Positions 9,282-17,220 of a stretch of DNA of 27,021 nt are shown here, one piece after another. This DNA is from Akkermansiaceae bacterium UBA7331 (lineage in GTDB: Bacteria > Verrucomicrobiota > Verrucomicrobiia > Verrucomicrobiales > Akkermansiaceae): NCBI GenBank assembly GCA_002471255.1, contig DKPP01000002.1:1-27021 (forward strand), read 5' to 3'. The notes below the pieces were generated by a model, which was not told where the DNA came from, made no database searches, and saw only the letters and a list, made by a program, of their open reading frames with translations. The position numbers and the translations under genes are program-made. Each line of letters starts with the position of its first letter. Within the stretch, counting starts at the first letter, position 1.

Positions 9282-9974
9282 ATGAATACTCAAGCCTGTT
9301 ATATCTCTACCCGACAAAAGGGATCGGAAGGACCCTACGATATAGAAGAAATTTTCTCTCGTTTTAATACTGAAAAATCTCAGCAGGATGTTGTTATTTG
9401 GACCGGCGGATGGATAAATTGGGTATCTTTAAATGTTTTTATAAGAGAATATCAAAAGAGTGGTAAATTCGATTGTACTCCCGATAAGGTATCCGTTTTT
9501 CATCCATATTCGTTTATTGAAGCTCTCAGAAAGTTTTTTAGTTGCTATGCTTGCTTTAATGGGCGCGCCACGCGTTCCGAGTATTGGTACTTTCAGCTTA
9601 TCTTTATTTCCTATTTTGTATTGGATTTGATTGAAAAATATTTTATTGCCAGAAGCGCCATTTCGGGTTTTGTGGTAATGTTAGCCATATCACTCATTTG
9701 GTGGTTGGTGTCTTTTTTGCCTTATCTTAGTGTCTTAGTTAGACGTTTGCATGATATAGGTTTATCGGGTTGGTGGTGTTTGATTTATTATATTCCTTTG
9801 TTGATGGTTAACATCTTCACTATATGTAAAGTGCCAATAAATTGTAATGTAAGTGAATTTTTTGGGTATTTATTTTTATTTATCAAACTGGCTTTCGTAA
9901 TAATATTGGGTATTCCGGACTCGAAACGAGGTATGAATAAATACGGAGTTTCTGAAAAATACCCCCACTCTTAG
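9282..9974 (+). CDS. GYF-like domain plus DUF805 membrane protein
   Basis: This 230-residue protein has two parts. Residues about 5-65 (CYISTRQKGSEGPYDIEEI ... WTGGWINWVSL) look like the GYF_2 domain found at the start of many bacterial membrane proteins, a likely protein-interaction module. Residues about 80-228 match DUF805, an inner-membrane family of unknown function. Its marks are the FNGRATRSEYWYF entry motif, hydrophobic segments near 106-121, 126-150 and 163-180 plus one near 193-207, the cytoplasmic VRRLHDIGLSGWW motif, and a GIPDSKRGMNKYG tail. The gene stands apart from acpS by 98 nt, so it may have its own promoter. It ends one base before the stop of the convergent phosphodiesterase gene. 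Family assignment is good; function is unknown. Confidence 0.88.
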   Translation: MNTQACYISTRQKGSEGPYDIEEIFSRFNTEKSQQDVVIWTGGWINWVSLNVFIREYQKSGKFDCTPDKVSVFHPYSFIEALRKFFSCYACFNGRATRSEYWYFQLIFISYFVLDLIEKYFIARSAISGFVVMLAISLIWWLVSFLPYLSVLVRRLHDIGLSGWWCLIYYIPLLMVNIFTICKVPINCNVSEFFGYLFLFIKLAFVIILGIPDSKRGMNKYGVSEKYPHS

Positions 9975-9975
9975 T

Positions 9976-11349
9976 TTATTGTGACGCATTAAAAGCATTT
10001 AATATGGCTTCATGTACCTCAAGTGCAGAGTGAACCGGTGACTGGCATATCATGACCGGTTGCTGATTTTCTGGTAAATTATCGCGACCATGTGAGCCTT
10101 TGACTTGATCTCCGTTGAGTGCGATTATTTTCATTAAAGCTCGGAAGCCTAGAGTTTTCTTTGCTAAAAAGGCTAAGGCGTGAGCTTTTGGGAATTTTAG
10201 CTTGGGATCAAAGAATAGTTCAGCCGGATCATATCCGGGTTTGCGGTGGATATCGATGCATCTGGCAAAATCCGGCGCTACGCGATCATCTTCCCAGTAG
10301 TAGTAGCTAAACCAAGCGTTGGGTTCCGAGATGGCTACGAAATCCGGGGTGCGTTCTTGTGGTGGATAGGGATAATCGCTAGGTGTGTAGGCTCGTACTT
10401 CTTCCACCCCTGGGGTGGACATGAGGGTTTTATAGACTTCTTCTTTGATGCTCGGGTCATTTAAGTAGATAAGAGCCGTTTGGTGATCTGCTACGGCAAA
10501 TGCCTTAGAAGCTCCGGCATCAAGCATTTCCGTGCCTAATTCTGGTTTAATCGTAATCCATCCTTTATGTCGAAATATTCGGTTCAAAGCAATTGGTGTA
10601 TCGACATCGGAGATACCATATTCACTCAGTACGATCACATCTACCTTTGATTGCTCTAGATGGTGTATTAAGTCCATCACGGCATCGTCCATTTCTTTCA
10701 AGCATTTTTGCGCTTCGGGAGAAGACGGGCCAAAGCGCTGTAAATCATAATCTAAATGAGGTAGATAAATTAAGCTAAGGTGTGGATGATGCTTATCCTC
10801 GATCCATTTGGCTGAGTTGATAATCCATTGTGTCGAAGGTAGCCCTGCCATGGGACCCCAAAACGTTGGGAAAGGGAATGCCCCTAAATCAGCTTTGAGC
10901 TCATCTTTCAAATCCATTGGTTGAGTATAGATATCAAATACCTTACGCCCATCTGCCGGATACATAGGTCGAGGAGTAATGCTCCAATTAGCTGTGCTGT
11001 ACATATTATACCACCAAAAAAGCTTGGCGCAGGTAAAGTCTTCCCCGAAACGTTCTCTCAGTTTTTCCCAGATGCGGGGGCCTTGTACTAAATGATTGGA
11101 TTGCTTCCAAAATTGGATCTCGCTCATGGATCGGTTGTACCATCCATTACCATGTATGCCATGTTGTTCGGTATTAAGACCTGTTATATAGGTGCTTTGG
11201 GCCGTGCAGGTTACGGCAGGGAATGCCGGTTTGAATGATGATAAGGTTTTTAGCTTTGCCCATGATGAAAGTGCTGGCATGTGTGCCAAAACTTGTTTGC
11301 TCAGGGCGACAAGATTAATGACGGCGACTCGATTACTGGGCAGAGACAT
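9976..11349 (-). CDS. Type I phosphodiesterase / alkaline phosphatase-like protein
   Basis: With the start at 11349 this is 457 residues. It belongs to the alkaline phosphatase superfamily, Phosphodiest (nucleotide pyrophosphatase) branch. Seen in order: RVAVINLVALS at the N-terminus, FPAVTCTAQSTYITG with the likely nucleophile Thr, EQHGIHGNGWYNR, YLPHLDYDLQRFGP with metal-type Asp residues, VIVLSEYGISDVD, FAVADHQTAL, and GSHGRDNLPENQQP near the end with a metal-type His. No signal peptide or membrane segment is evident, so it is probably cytosolic. The open frame reaches back to 11460, overlapping the start of rph. ATG 11349 is preferred because the conserved region begins at once; 11418 is an alternative. 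Similar phosphatases occur in ebo gene clusters, but no other ebo gene is here. Substrate is unknown. Confidence 0.85.
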   Translation of the reverse strand: MSLPSNRVAVINLVALSKQVLAHMPALSSWAKLKTLSSFKPAFPAVTCTAQSTYITGLNTEQHGIHGNGWYNRSMSEIQFWKQSNHLVQGPRIWEKLRERFGEDFTCAKLFWWYNMYSTANWSITPRPMYPADGRKVFDIYTQPMDLKDELKADLGAFPFPTFWGPMAGLPSTQWIINSAKWIEDKHHPHLSLIYLPHLDYDLQRFGPSSPEAQKCLKEMDDAVMDLIHHLEQSKVDVIVLSEYGISDVDTPIALNRIFRHKGWITIKPELGTEMLDAGASKAFAVADHQTALIYLNDPSIKEEVYKTLMSTPGVEEVRAYTPSDYPYPPQERTPDFVAISEPNAWFSYYYWEDDRVAPDFARCIDIHRKPGYDPAELFFDPKLKFPKAHALAFLAKKTLGFRALMKIIALNGDQVKGSHGRDNLPENQQPVMICQSPVHSALEVHEAILNAFNASQ

Positions 11350-11427
11350 GAATGCATGATAATAAATTGATGAGAGAAGTCTATATTTCGATTTGAAATG
11401 AAATGTAAAATTAGGCATTATCATTTT

Positions 11428-12210
11428 ATGCAACGCCACGACAATCGCTCTGTTGATCAATTAAGACCAATTTCTTTCGTTACCGATATCGCTCCTAACG
11501 CTTCTGCGTCAGTATTGGTGTCATTTGGTAACACTAAGGTCATTTGTGCAGTTACTATTGAGGAAGATGTGCCTAGATGGATGAAGATGCAAAAGGTTGA
11601 AGGTGGCTGGCTTACAGCTGAATATTCCATGCTTCCTTATTCCACTTTAGATCGTAAACGCCGCGATATTTCTTCCGGTAAATTGGATGGTCGCTCTAGT
11701 GAAATTCAACGTTTGATTGGTCGTGCTTTGAGAGCTGCCGTCGATTTGTCCAAAATCGGTCAGCGTACTATTTGGATCGACTGTGACGTTTTGCAGGCCG
11801 ATGGTGGTACGAGAACCGCTTCTATTACAGGTGCTTCCGTTGCTTTGGCTATTGCCTTAAATAAGCTTGTAGCTGCCGGTAAATTGTCTGCTTCTCCGAT
11901 GAAAAAGCTCGTTAGTGCTATTTCCGTAGGTATTCTTGAGGGTACGGCATTATTGGATTTATGCTATGTTGAGGATAAAGATGCCGAAGTAGATATGAAT
12001 TTGGTGATGACTGACGCCGGAGAGTTTGTAGAAGTGCAGGGTTCGGGAGAAGAAGCTGTATTTACCGAAGATCAAATGTCTCAACTTTTGGCTTTAGGTA
12101 AAAAGGGTATTGCAGAGATTACTCAATTGCAACGAGAAGTCATCGCTGCGGCAGATCAGCCAAAAGATGCAGATTTGCAGTCATTAACAGAAATGTTTGG
12201 TTCGAGATAA
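11428..12210 (+). CDS. rph: Ribonuclease PH
   Basis: This 260-residue protein is slightly longer than the usual 238-245. RNase PH is a phosphate-dependent 3'-5' exoribonuclease that trims tRNA and rRNA 3' ends and works as a ring-shaped hexamer. The diagnostic blocks are present: RSVDQLRPISF, VLVSFGNTKVICAVTIEEDVPRW, GWLTAEYSMLPYST, SSEIQRLIGRALRAAVDL, IDCDVLQADGGTRTASITGA (phosphate and catalytic region), and VDMNLVMTDAGEFVEVQG. The start chosen is ATG 11428 (MQRHDNRSVDQLRP), which matches the family N-terminus; the upstream ATG at 11398 would add ten atypical residues. It is divergent from the phosphodiesterase gene with 78 nt between the chosen starts. It has no Shine-Dalgarno sequence. 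Confidence 0.96.
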   Translation: MQRHDNRSVDQLRPISFVTDIAPNASASVLVSFGNTKVICAVTIEEDVPRWMKMQKVEGGWLTAEYSMLPYSTLDRKRRDISSGKLDGRSSEIQRLIGRALRAAVDLSKIGQRTIWIDCDVLQADGGTRTASITGASVALAIALNKLVAAGKLSASPMKKLVSAISVGILEGTALLDLCYVEDKDAEVDMNLVMTDAGEFVEVQGSGEEAVFTEDQMSQLLALGKKGIAEITQLQREVIAAADQPKDADLQSLTEMFGSR

Positions 12211-12290
12211 ATTGTAGATGATGCAACCATACGATATTCTTAGTTGTATAGCTGCGTCAACTTGTAAGATTTATAAGAATTAGCTTGAAC

Positions 12291-12319
12291 TTGACAGGCA
12301 TTCTAAGTAAAAGAATAGA
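12291..12319 (+). promoter_or_regulatory. Possible sigma-70-type promoter for the pseudopilin gene
   Basis: A perfect TTGACA lies at 12291-12296. The best hexamer after 17 nt is AATAGA (12314-12319), which matches TATAAT at only three positions. If used, the leader would be about 50 nt. The -35 is the only strong element, so this is tentative. Confidence 0.3.
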
Positions 12320-12374
12320 CAAATAGTAGATGACCTTAGAGGTTTTTTAATATTCCATTACATTACATAATTAT

Positions 12375-13139
12375 ATGAAAGCAACCATTTTGACTCGTTC
12401 CATGCGTCGTTCCGTGCGCCGTGGTTTCACCTTGGTGGAACTTTTGGTCGTTATCGGCATCATTGCTCTTCTTGCCGGTGTAGCTTACGGTCCGATTATT
12501 GCACAAATGAAAAAGGCTGATGCTAACCAAGCAACTCAGAACGCCAAAAACCTTGGCTATGCCTTGAATACCTTTAAGGAAGATTTTGGTAACTATCCTG
12601 ACGACAATACCGCTAACCGCGTATTGAAGAAGCATGATTACTTGAATAGCGTAGGTAGAAACTTTACCGGCGATTATTCTAACGATTATTTACGCCAAAT
12701 GCTTTATCAACCTGATTTGTCCGAAAGCAGCTTCTTTGCTAAGATTGCTACCAAAAATGGACAAACTCGCAACCCTGATAACGACACTTCCGATGGTAAA
12801 GGTCTTGAAGGCGGTGAAGTAGGTTTCGCTTATGTAATGGCTAAGTCCGGCAATAACAAAAAGCGCGGTGTGGCTAACGAACCTGGTGAGTTCCCAGTAT
12901 TAGTTTCTCCTTTGGAATACACTGATAATGATTCTCCTGTAGTTCCTGGTAATATGGCTAAGTTTGACCTCAAGAGTTTTGTTGATAGAGCTGTGATTTA
13001 CACCAATGCTCAAAACGCCAAGCTCGTTGAAATTGATGGTGAAACCAGCACTATTAAAAACTTAATTCCTAAGTACAGAGGTAAAGACGTAAGCGATCAA
13101 TACATTTTGGTTGCTCCTGACTTCAGCGGTAACGAATAA
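12375..13139 (+). CDS. Type II pseudopilin / type IV pilin-like protein
   Basis: This 254-residue protein begins with a basic leader (MKATILTRSMRRSVRRG). A class III cleavage and methylation site follows: cleavage between Gly17 and Phe18, and Glu22 as the conserved Glu at mature position 5. After it comes the hydrophobic helix LVELLVVIGIIALLAGVAYG. Such proteins are processed by a PilD-type prepilin peptidase and assembled into a pilus or type II secretion pseudopilus. The remainder (about residues 45-254) is a soluble head rich in Asn, Asp and Lys, which I cannot match to a named subfamily. Similar single pseudopilin genes are abundant in Verrucomicrobiota and Planctomycetota. No secretion or pilus genes flank it. 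It is monocistronic, with its own terminator. An alternative start is ATG 12402. Confidence 0.88.
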   Translation: MKATILTRSMRRSVRRGFTLVELLVVIGIIALLAGVAYGPIIAQMKKADANQATQNAKNLGYALNTFKEDFGNYPDDNTANRVLKKHDYLNSVGRNFTGDYSNDYLRQMLYQPDLSESSFFAKIATKNGQTRNPDNDTSDGKGLEGGEVGFAYVMAKSGNNKKRGVANEPGEFPVLVSPLEYTDNDSPVVPGNMAKFDLKSFVDRAVIYTNAQNAKLVEIDGETSTIKNLIPKYRGKDVSDQYILVAPDFSGNE

Positions 13140-13167
13140 GTTATTACTTTAGTTTAAAACGATTTTG

Positions 13168-13198
13168 AACCGCCTTGGCTTTACGCTAAGGCGGTTTT
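13168..13198 (+). terminator. Rho-independent terminator of the pseudopilin gene
   Basis: AACCGCCTT (13168-13176) pairs perfectly with AAGGCGGTT (13188-13196) around an 11-nt loop, and the stem runs into TTTT (13195-13198). It lies 29 nt after the stop codon. Confidence 0.85.
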
Positions 13199-13199
13199 C

Positions 13200-13430
13200 T
13201 GTTTATACTGGAACGCTTATGCTGCCTTGAATATACTTAAGGTCTTATGCCAAAAGGGTGCGTGCTTATTGATCGCTCATAAAGATATCGATACATTTTG
13301 GTGTGGCTAATATGGTGCCTGTCGTGATTTCTTTGACGTTTCTCTTATGGAGTTATAGCTTAGTATGATAATGACCTCATGCTTGTCACTATTAGTAATC
13401 ATTTATCTCCGAATAAAAGTCTGTGGTTAA
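13200..13430. other. Intergenic gap between two facing terminators, no gene seen
   Basis: Between the plus-strand terminator of the pseudopilin gene and the minus-strand terminator of the fucosidase gene there is no open frame of note and no recognisable RNA. A TTGACG at 13333-13338 and a TATGATAAT-like element near 13363 are wrongly spaced for one promoter. Confidence 0.5.
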
Positions 13431-13432
13431 AA

Positions 13433-13462
13433 GAAAAGGCCGGATCTTGATAAGATCCGACC
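13433..13462 (-). terminator. Rho-independent terminator of the fucosidase gene
   Basis: The arms 13438-13446 and 13454-13462 form a 9-bp stem (GGATC core) with a short loop. The one mismatch on the plus strand becomes a U-G wobble on the minus strand. Minus-strand reading then continues into TTTTCTTTT. It lies 35 nt beyond the fucosidase stop. Confidence 0.85.
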
Positions 13463-13496
13463 TTGATAATATGCGTTTAGTGAAAATAATGATTAC

Positions 13497-15590
13497 TTAT
13501 TTCTTCCTGTGGCCTTGAGCTTTCTTTGCCGGATAGACAGAGATTTCTGCTGCGGTGCCGGCATCGGAATCTAACGCTCTCTTAGATGTGAAGCGGAAGA
13601 ATTTGACCGGTTTGGCAATTGGTTTTAATTCGACGAATTGTTCATCAGGGCTTGCCTTGATGTTGGAAAATTCGCCTTCAGCCACTACTGCCCAATCTTT
13701 GCCGTTTTGGCTAGTTTCGAACTTATACTGATCAGTAATCGCTTTTGTTTCGCCGTCTTGGCGAGGCACGTAGGAGAATTGACCTAAGACAGCCGGCTTA
13801 TCCATTTCGATAGTGATTGTGGCAGGATTCTTTTGGCCTGCTTTTTCAGCCTCCCAAATTGTTGCCCAATCGTCATCAATGGCTAGTTTAGCGTTATTCT
13901 TTTCCTCTTCGTTTTTACCTAGAGCTTTCCAGTTTTTCTTGGAAAGGCCAACGAGCAAGGTATCAACCGGACCTAAATTACCTTCAGCGTCAATAATGCG
14001 TGCTTTAATAATACCCCCATGAGGCATAGGGATTTCTTTGCTATATTTAGCGCTCTTATCCGTTGGATCGGTATTATTTGTCGTATAATAAATCGTTGAG
14101 CCTTCAGGTGCCGTGATGCTTACCTCGTCTCCCTGGCGTTTGATATCGGGTTTCGGCATAGCTTTTGGCATAAGGAAAAGCGATAACTCGGAAATACAAG
14201 GTACGGCAGGAGTTTTGGTAATGGTTAAGCGTAATTTTGATGAAGTTACAGGCTCAGCCAATGGAAGCATAGCTTGGTTACCGATCGTGCCACCTTTGAG
14301 TATTTCTACCCATTTGTCTCCGTCCCAATTTTCTACCTTGAATTCTTCGACACGTTGACCTAAGCGGATTTGCTCTCTCAAACGGATCACATCAAACTTA
14401 ACCGGTTTTGGGAAGGTGAGTTCTACGGATGGATTTTCCGTGCCTTCATCTGTCGTCCAGTATGTTTCGATGTTATTGTCGATTAAATTCTGAGGACCAA
14501 ACTTCTTGTCTTTTCCACGCACATTACTGGCTTCAGTTTTAGCACCTAAGGCGTAATCCTTAGCATAAAGGCGATCTCTTAAGGATTTAAATTCTAGCAA
14601 TGATTTGGCATCTGCCGGATAAATCGTGCCGGAACGATCAGGGGGAACATTCAAGATTAAGTTAGCTCCGCGACCTACGCATTCTAACCAAACTTTTAAG
14701 AGTTTTTCAGGTGATTTGACGGAATTATTGAAACGTTCGTGCCAGAACCATCCGCTACGGATGGATGTATCACCCTCAGCAGGTACCCAGCGATTTCCAT
14801 GAGGTACGCCTTTGGCGTGGGATTCTCCATTTTCCGTGCTAAGTGTGTGCCAATGTGGGTAACCGACATGACCTGCTTCGGAACCGCCCCAACGAGCGTC
14901 ACCTACAGAGCCTGCTCCCCAAATAATGCAGTTTGGTTGTAATGCACGAATATTTTTAACGATTTGTGGGAAATTGTAGTAATCTTTGGGAATGGTACGG
15001 CTTTCTTTGGTGCCGCCATAATAACCGTCGCCACCATTGGCCCCATCAAACCAGATTTCGAATACCGGACCATATCCCGTAAGCAATTCTTTAATTTGCT
15101 CGTAATAGTCTTTGATATAACCCGGTTTGGCATAATCCTTGTGGTTACGATCCCATGGTGAGATGTAAATACCAAACTTTATGCCTTGTTTTTTACAAGC
15201 TTTGGCAAACTCGGCAACTAAGTTGCCTTTACCATCTTTCCATGGACTTTTAGTGATGTTGTGCTCGGTCGTCTTGGTTGGCCATGAGCAAAAACCGTCG
15301 TGGTGCTTGGCAGTAAGGATAAGCCCTTTCATGCCGGCATCTTTAAAAAGTTTGACGATTTTATCGGCGTCAAAGTTAGTAGGGTTGAAAAGCTTGGGAT
15401 CTTCATCCCCATATCCCCATTCGCGTCCGGTCCATGTATTGAGTCCTAAATGGACAAATCCATAATATTCCAAACGTTGCCAATCCACTTGTTGTGGTGT
15501 AGGTGTAGCTCCATACGCAGCAGGGGCTTCTGCACCCCAGGCAGCGCTCAAGCACACGGCGGACATACCTGTTATTAGTGTTTTAATCAT
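13497..15590 (-). CDS. Secreted alpha-L-fucosidase, GH29, with discoidin and chitobiase-C modules
   Basis: With the start at 15590 this is 697 residues. It is a retaining exo-fucosidase that removes alpha-L-fucose, for example from mucin or milk glycans. A signal peptide is evident (MIKTLITGMSAVCLSAAWGA, then EA). The GH29 catalytic domain covers about 25-345, with FVHLGLNTWTGREWGYGDE, the LTAKHHDGFCSW block near residue 95, and the likely nucleophile Asp182 in EIWFDGANG. Next come an F5/8 type C (CBM32-like) module at about 350-480, a chitobiase C-terminal-like module (STIYYTTNNTDPTD) at about 490-560, and a second F5/8-like module to the end (SQNGKDWAVV, KFFRFTSKRAL). An upstream ATG at 15620 exists, but it falls inside a hairpin and adds ten weak residues. 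The gene is monocistronic, with its own terminator and an upstream inverted repeat. The exact linkage cleaved is not known. Confidence 0.93.
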   Translation of the reverse strand: MIKTLITGMSAVCLSAAWGAEAPAAYGATPTPQQVDWQRLEYYGFVHLGLNTWTGREWGYGDEDPKLFNPTNFDADKIVKLFKDAGMKGLILTAKHHDGFCSWPTKTTEHNITKSPWKDGKGNLVAEFAKACKKQGIKFGIYISPWDRNHKDYAKPGYIKDYYEQIKELLTGYGPVFEIWFDGANGGDGYYGGTKESRTIPKDYYNFPQIVKNIRALQPNCIIWGAGSVGDARWGGSEAGHVGYPHWHTLSTENGESHAKGVPHGNRWVPAEGDTSIRSGWFWHERFNNSVKSPEKLLKVWLECVGRGANLILNVPPDRSGTIYPADAKSLLEFKSLRDRLYAKDYALGAKTEASNVRGKDKKFGPQNLIDNNIETYWTTDEGTENPSVELTFPKPVKFDVIRLREQIRLGQRVEEFKVENWDGDKWVEILKGGTIGNQAMLPLAEPVTSSKLRLTITKTPAVPCISELSLFLMPKAMPKPDIKRQGDEVSITAPEGSTIYYTTNNTDPTDKSAKYSKEIPMPHGGIIKARIIDAEGNLGPVDTLLVGLSKKNWKALGKNEEEKNNAKLAIDDDWATIWEAEKAGQKNPATITIEMDKPAVLGQFSYVPRQDGETKAITDQYKFETSQNGKDWAVVAEGEFSNIKASPDEQFVELKPIAKPVKFFRFTSKRALDSDAGTAAEISVYPAKKAQGHRKK

Positions 15591-15617
15591 CGCAGTATTA
15601 TTTAGCCTTAATAGAGG

Positions 15618-15656
15618 CAAGTGATATGAACTAAATCATTATTTAGTTCTCACTTG
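15618..15656 (-). promoter_or_regulatory. Large inverted repeat just upstream of the fucosidase gene
   Basis: CAAGTGA (15618-15624) pairs with TCACTTG (15650-15656), and GAACTAAAT (15628-15636) pairs with ATTTAGTTC (15641-15649). Only a 3-nt bulge (TAT) and a 4-nt loop (CATT) interrupt the 16 base pairs. It ends 28 nt before the preferred start codon. It could be a repressor operator or a 5'-leader hairpin; no T-run suggests a terminator on the minus strand. Confidence 0.6.
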
Positions 15657-15948
15657 AATAATACGCAATAATAATGATTTTCTTTCAATATGGCGAGTAA
15701 AAGCGTCAGACAATATTGCTTTTAAGATCTGCACTAGTAAATATGTGGATAATTCATTGAATTAATGTAGGGGCGAAAAATCGATCTGTATTTATTTTGC
15801 TATCGTTTGTGATATAGTATTTTTTTGAAAGTCTTGCATTCACCGGTGATCGGTTTCGTCATAAGAGTGGAAGTTAGAATGGTTCAAGACAAATATATCG
15901 CTTGATGATTGGGCTTGTTAGTGTACATTAACTCTACCGTTACAAATA
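15657..15948. other. Intergenic region between divergent fucosidase and M23 genes
   Basis: It has no credible ORF. It must hold both divergent promoters. A possible extended -10 (TG at 15810-15811, then TATAGT at 15813-15818) faces the M23 gene, but no matching -35 is seen. A 10-bp palindrome, TCACCGGTGA, sits at 15840-15849. The rest is AT-rich sequence without recognised structure. Confidence 0.4.
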
Positions 15949-16626
15949 ATGAGTTTTTCAAAAGTTTTCACATATTTTCTTCTATTGACTCTATGCCTTG
16001 TGGGGCGTGTAGAGTCCGCTCCCATTTATATGGCCAAAAAGGATGGTAAGTTTGCCTTGGTGCCATTATGCGATGGTTTTGATTTTCCTGTTGGTAAGCC
16101 TGATGGTAAGGGTTATTATCGTTCTCGTGGTTTGCGTTTGAAACGCCCCGTACACATGGGTGAAGACTGGAATGGCAATGGAGGAGGAAACTCTGATTTA
16201 GGCGATCCGGTTTATTCTGTGGGGCATGGCGTAGTGACTTATGCTGCCGATGCACGTGGAGCGTGGGGTAAGGTAGTTATTGTGCGTCACGCTTTCCGTG
16301 AGCCTAAAACCGGTAAGGTATTGTGCTGCCAAACTTTGTATTCTCACTTACATGATATTAACGTCAAATTGGGGCAATTAGTATTACGTGGTACCCAAGT
16401 AGGGACGATTGGTACTAATCGCGGAATGTATCCTGCGCATTTGCATATTGAGCTTCATTATAATCCGGACGTCAATTGCGGACACCAAGGTATCCCTAAA
16501 ACCGCCAGAAATTATGGGGATTTGACGGCATTTATCAATCGCTTCCGCAAGCTACCATTGGAGAAACGTATGGTTAAGGTTCCCATTGGCGGCTTCCTAC
16601 CATATAAAGGTACCGAGGGACTTTAA
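15949..16626 (+). CDS. Secreted M23 (LytM-type) peptidoglycan endopeptidase
   Basis: This 225-residue protein has a signal peptide (MSFSKVFTYFLLLTLCLVGR, then VESA), so it acts in the periplasm or outside. M23 enzymes are zinc endopeptidases that cut peptide cross-links in peptidoglycan. The zinc ligands are visible: His69 and Asp73 (HMGED) and His166 in AHLHIELH, with catalytic-type His164 and His133 (YSHLHD). The beta-sheet motif GDPVYSVGHGVVTYA and the GTIGTNRGMYPAHLH block fit the family. Because all metal ligands are kept, it is probably active rather than an EnvC/NlpD-like activator. There is no coiled coil, LysM or SH3 module. A 15-nt gap to nadD suggests cotranscription. It has no Shine-Dalgarno sequence. 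Confidence 0.93.
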   Translation: MSFSKVFTYFLLLTLCLVGRVESAPIYMAKKDGKFALVPLCDGFDFPVGKPDGKGYYRSRGLRLKRPVHMGEDWNGNGGGNSDLGDPVYSVGHGVVTYAADARGAWGKVVIVRHAFREPKTGKVLCCQTLYSHLHDINVKLGQLVLRGTQVGTIGTNRGMYPAHLHIELHYNPDVNCGHQGIPKTARNYGDLTAFINRFRKLPLEKRMVKVPIGGFLPYKGTEGL

Positions 16627-16641
16627 TACGATTAAGTCTTG

Positions 16642-17220
16642 ATGAAAATTTGTCTTTTTGGCGGGTCATTTGATCCGATACACGAGGGGCATTTGCATAT
16701 AGCACAAGGTGCCAAAGATTCCTGTGCTATTGACCGTGTGTTATTTTTACCCTGTGCTCAATCGCCTTTAAAAACTAGCGAGCCTCATGCATCCGATGAA
16801 GAAAGATGTGAGATGATTCGTTTGGCCATTGATGATTTTGATTGGGCCGAGTTAGACACGACAGATCTTGAGTTACCAGCCCCTTCTTGGTCATGGAGGG
16901 TGGCCGAAAGCGTGAAGCGGAAACATCCCGAGGATGAATTATTTTGGCTGATCGGTACGGATCAATGGACCGATTTGGAAAAGTGGGGACGTTGGGAATA
17001 TCTAGCGGATTTAGTAACGTTTATAGTTTATCATCGGGGCGATCATCCCGTTCCTCGTGAGGGTGTCAATGCCCTATTTGTGGAGGGTAATCATGATGCC
17101 TCTTCTACACAAATTCGACATTGTTTAAATCAAGGTGACAATGTCCCGTTTTTAGCCGAATCGGTAGAACGATTTATTCAGCAAAAGGGTCTTTATCGTA
17201 GTGCACATGGTGCAGTGTAA
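16642..17220 (+). CDS. nadD: Nicotinate-nucleotide adenylyltransferase
   Basis: This 192-residue protein matches NadD, which joins nicotinate mononucleotide and ATP to form deamido-NAD in NAD synthesis. Seen: the nucleotidyltransferase motif LFGGSFDPIHEGHL with the (H/T)xGH signature, RVLFLPCAQSPLKT, EELFWLIGTDQW-like LIGTDQWTDLEKWGRWEYL, and the ISSTxIR-like motif SSTQIRHCL near the C-terminus. The start is ATG 16642; a TTG immediately before it at 16639 is possible. It follows the M23 gene by 15 nt. Its last 47 nt overlap the 3' end of truA on the opposite strand, so the two mRNAs are complementary there. The usual partners rsfS and proA are absent. Confidence 0.95.
   Translation: MKICLFGGSFDPIHEGHLHIAQGAKDSCAIDRVLFLPCAQSPLKTSEPHASDEERCEMIRLAIDDFDWAELDTTDLELPAPSWSWRVAESVKRKHPEDELFWLIGTDQWTDLEKWGRWEYLADLVTFIVYHRGDHPVPREGVNALFVEGNHDASSTQIRHCLNQGDNVPFLAESVERFIQQKGLYRSAHGAV

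Noticed and set aside
15840..15849. The palindrome TCACCGGTGA upstream of the M23 gene as an operator.
   Set aside because: A single 10-bp palindrome with no second copy and no promoter placed around it is too little evidence.
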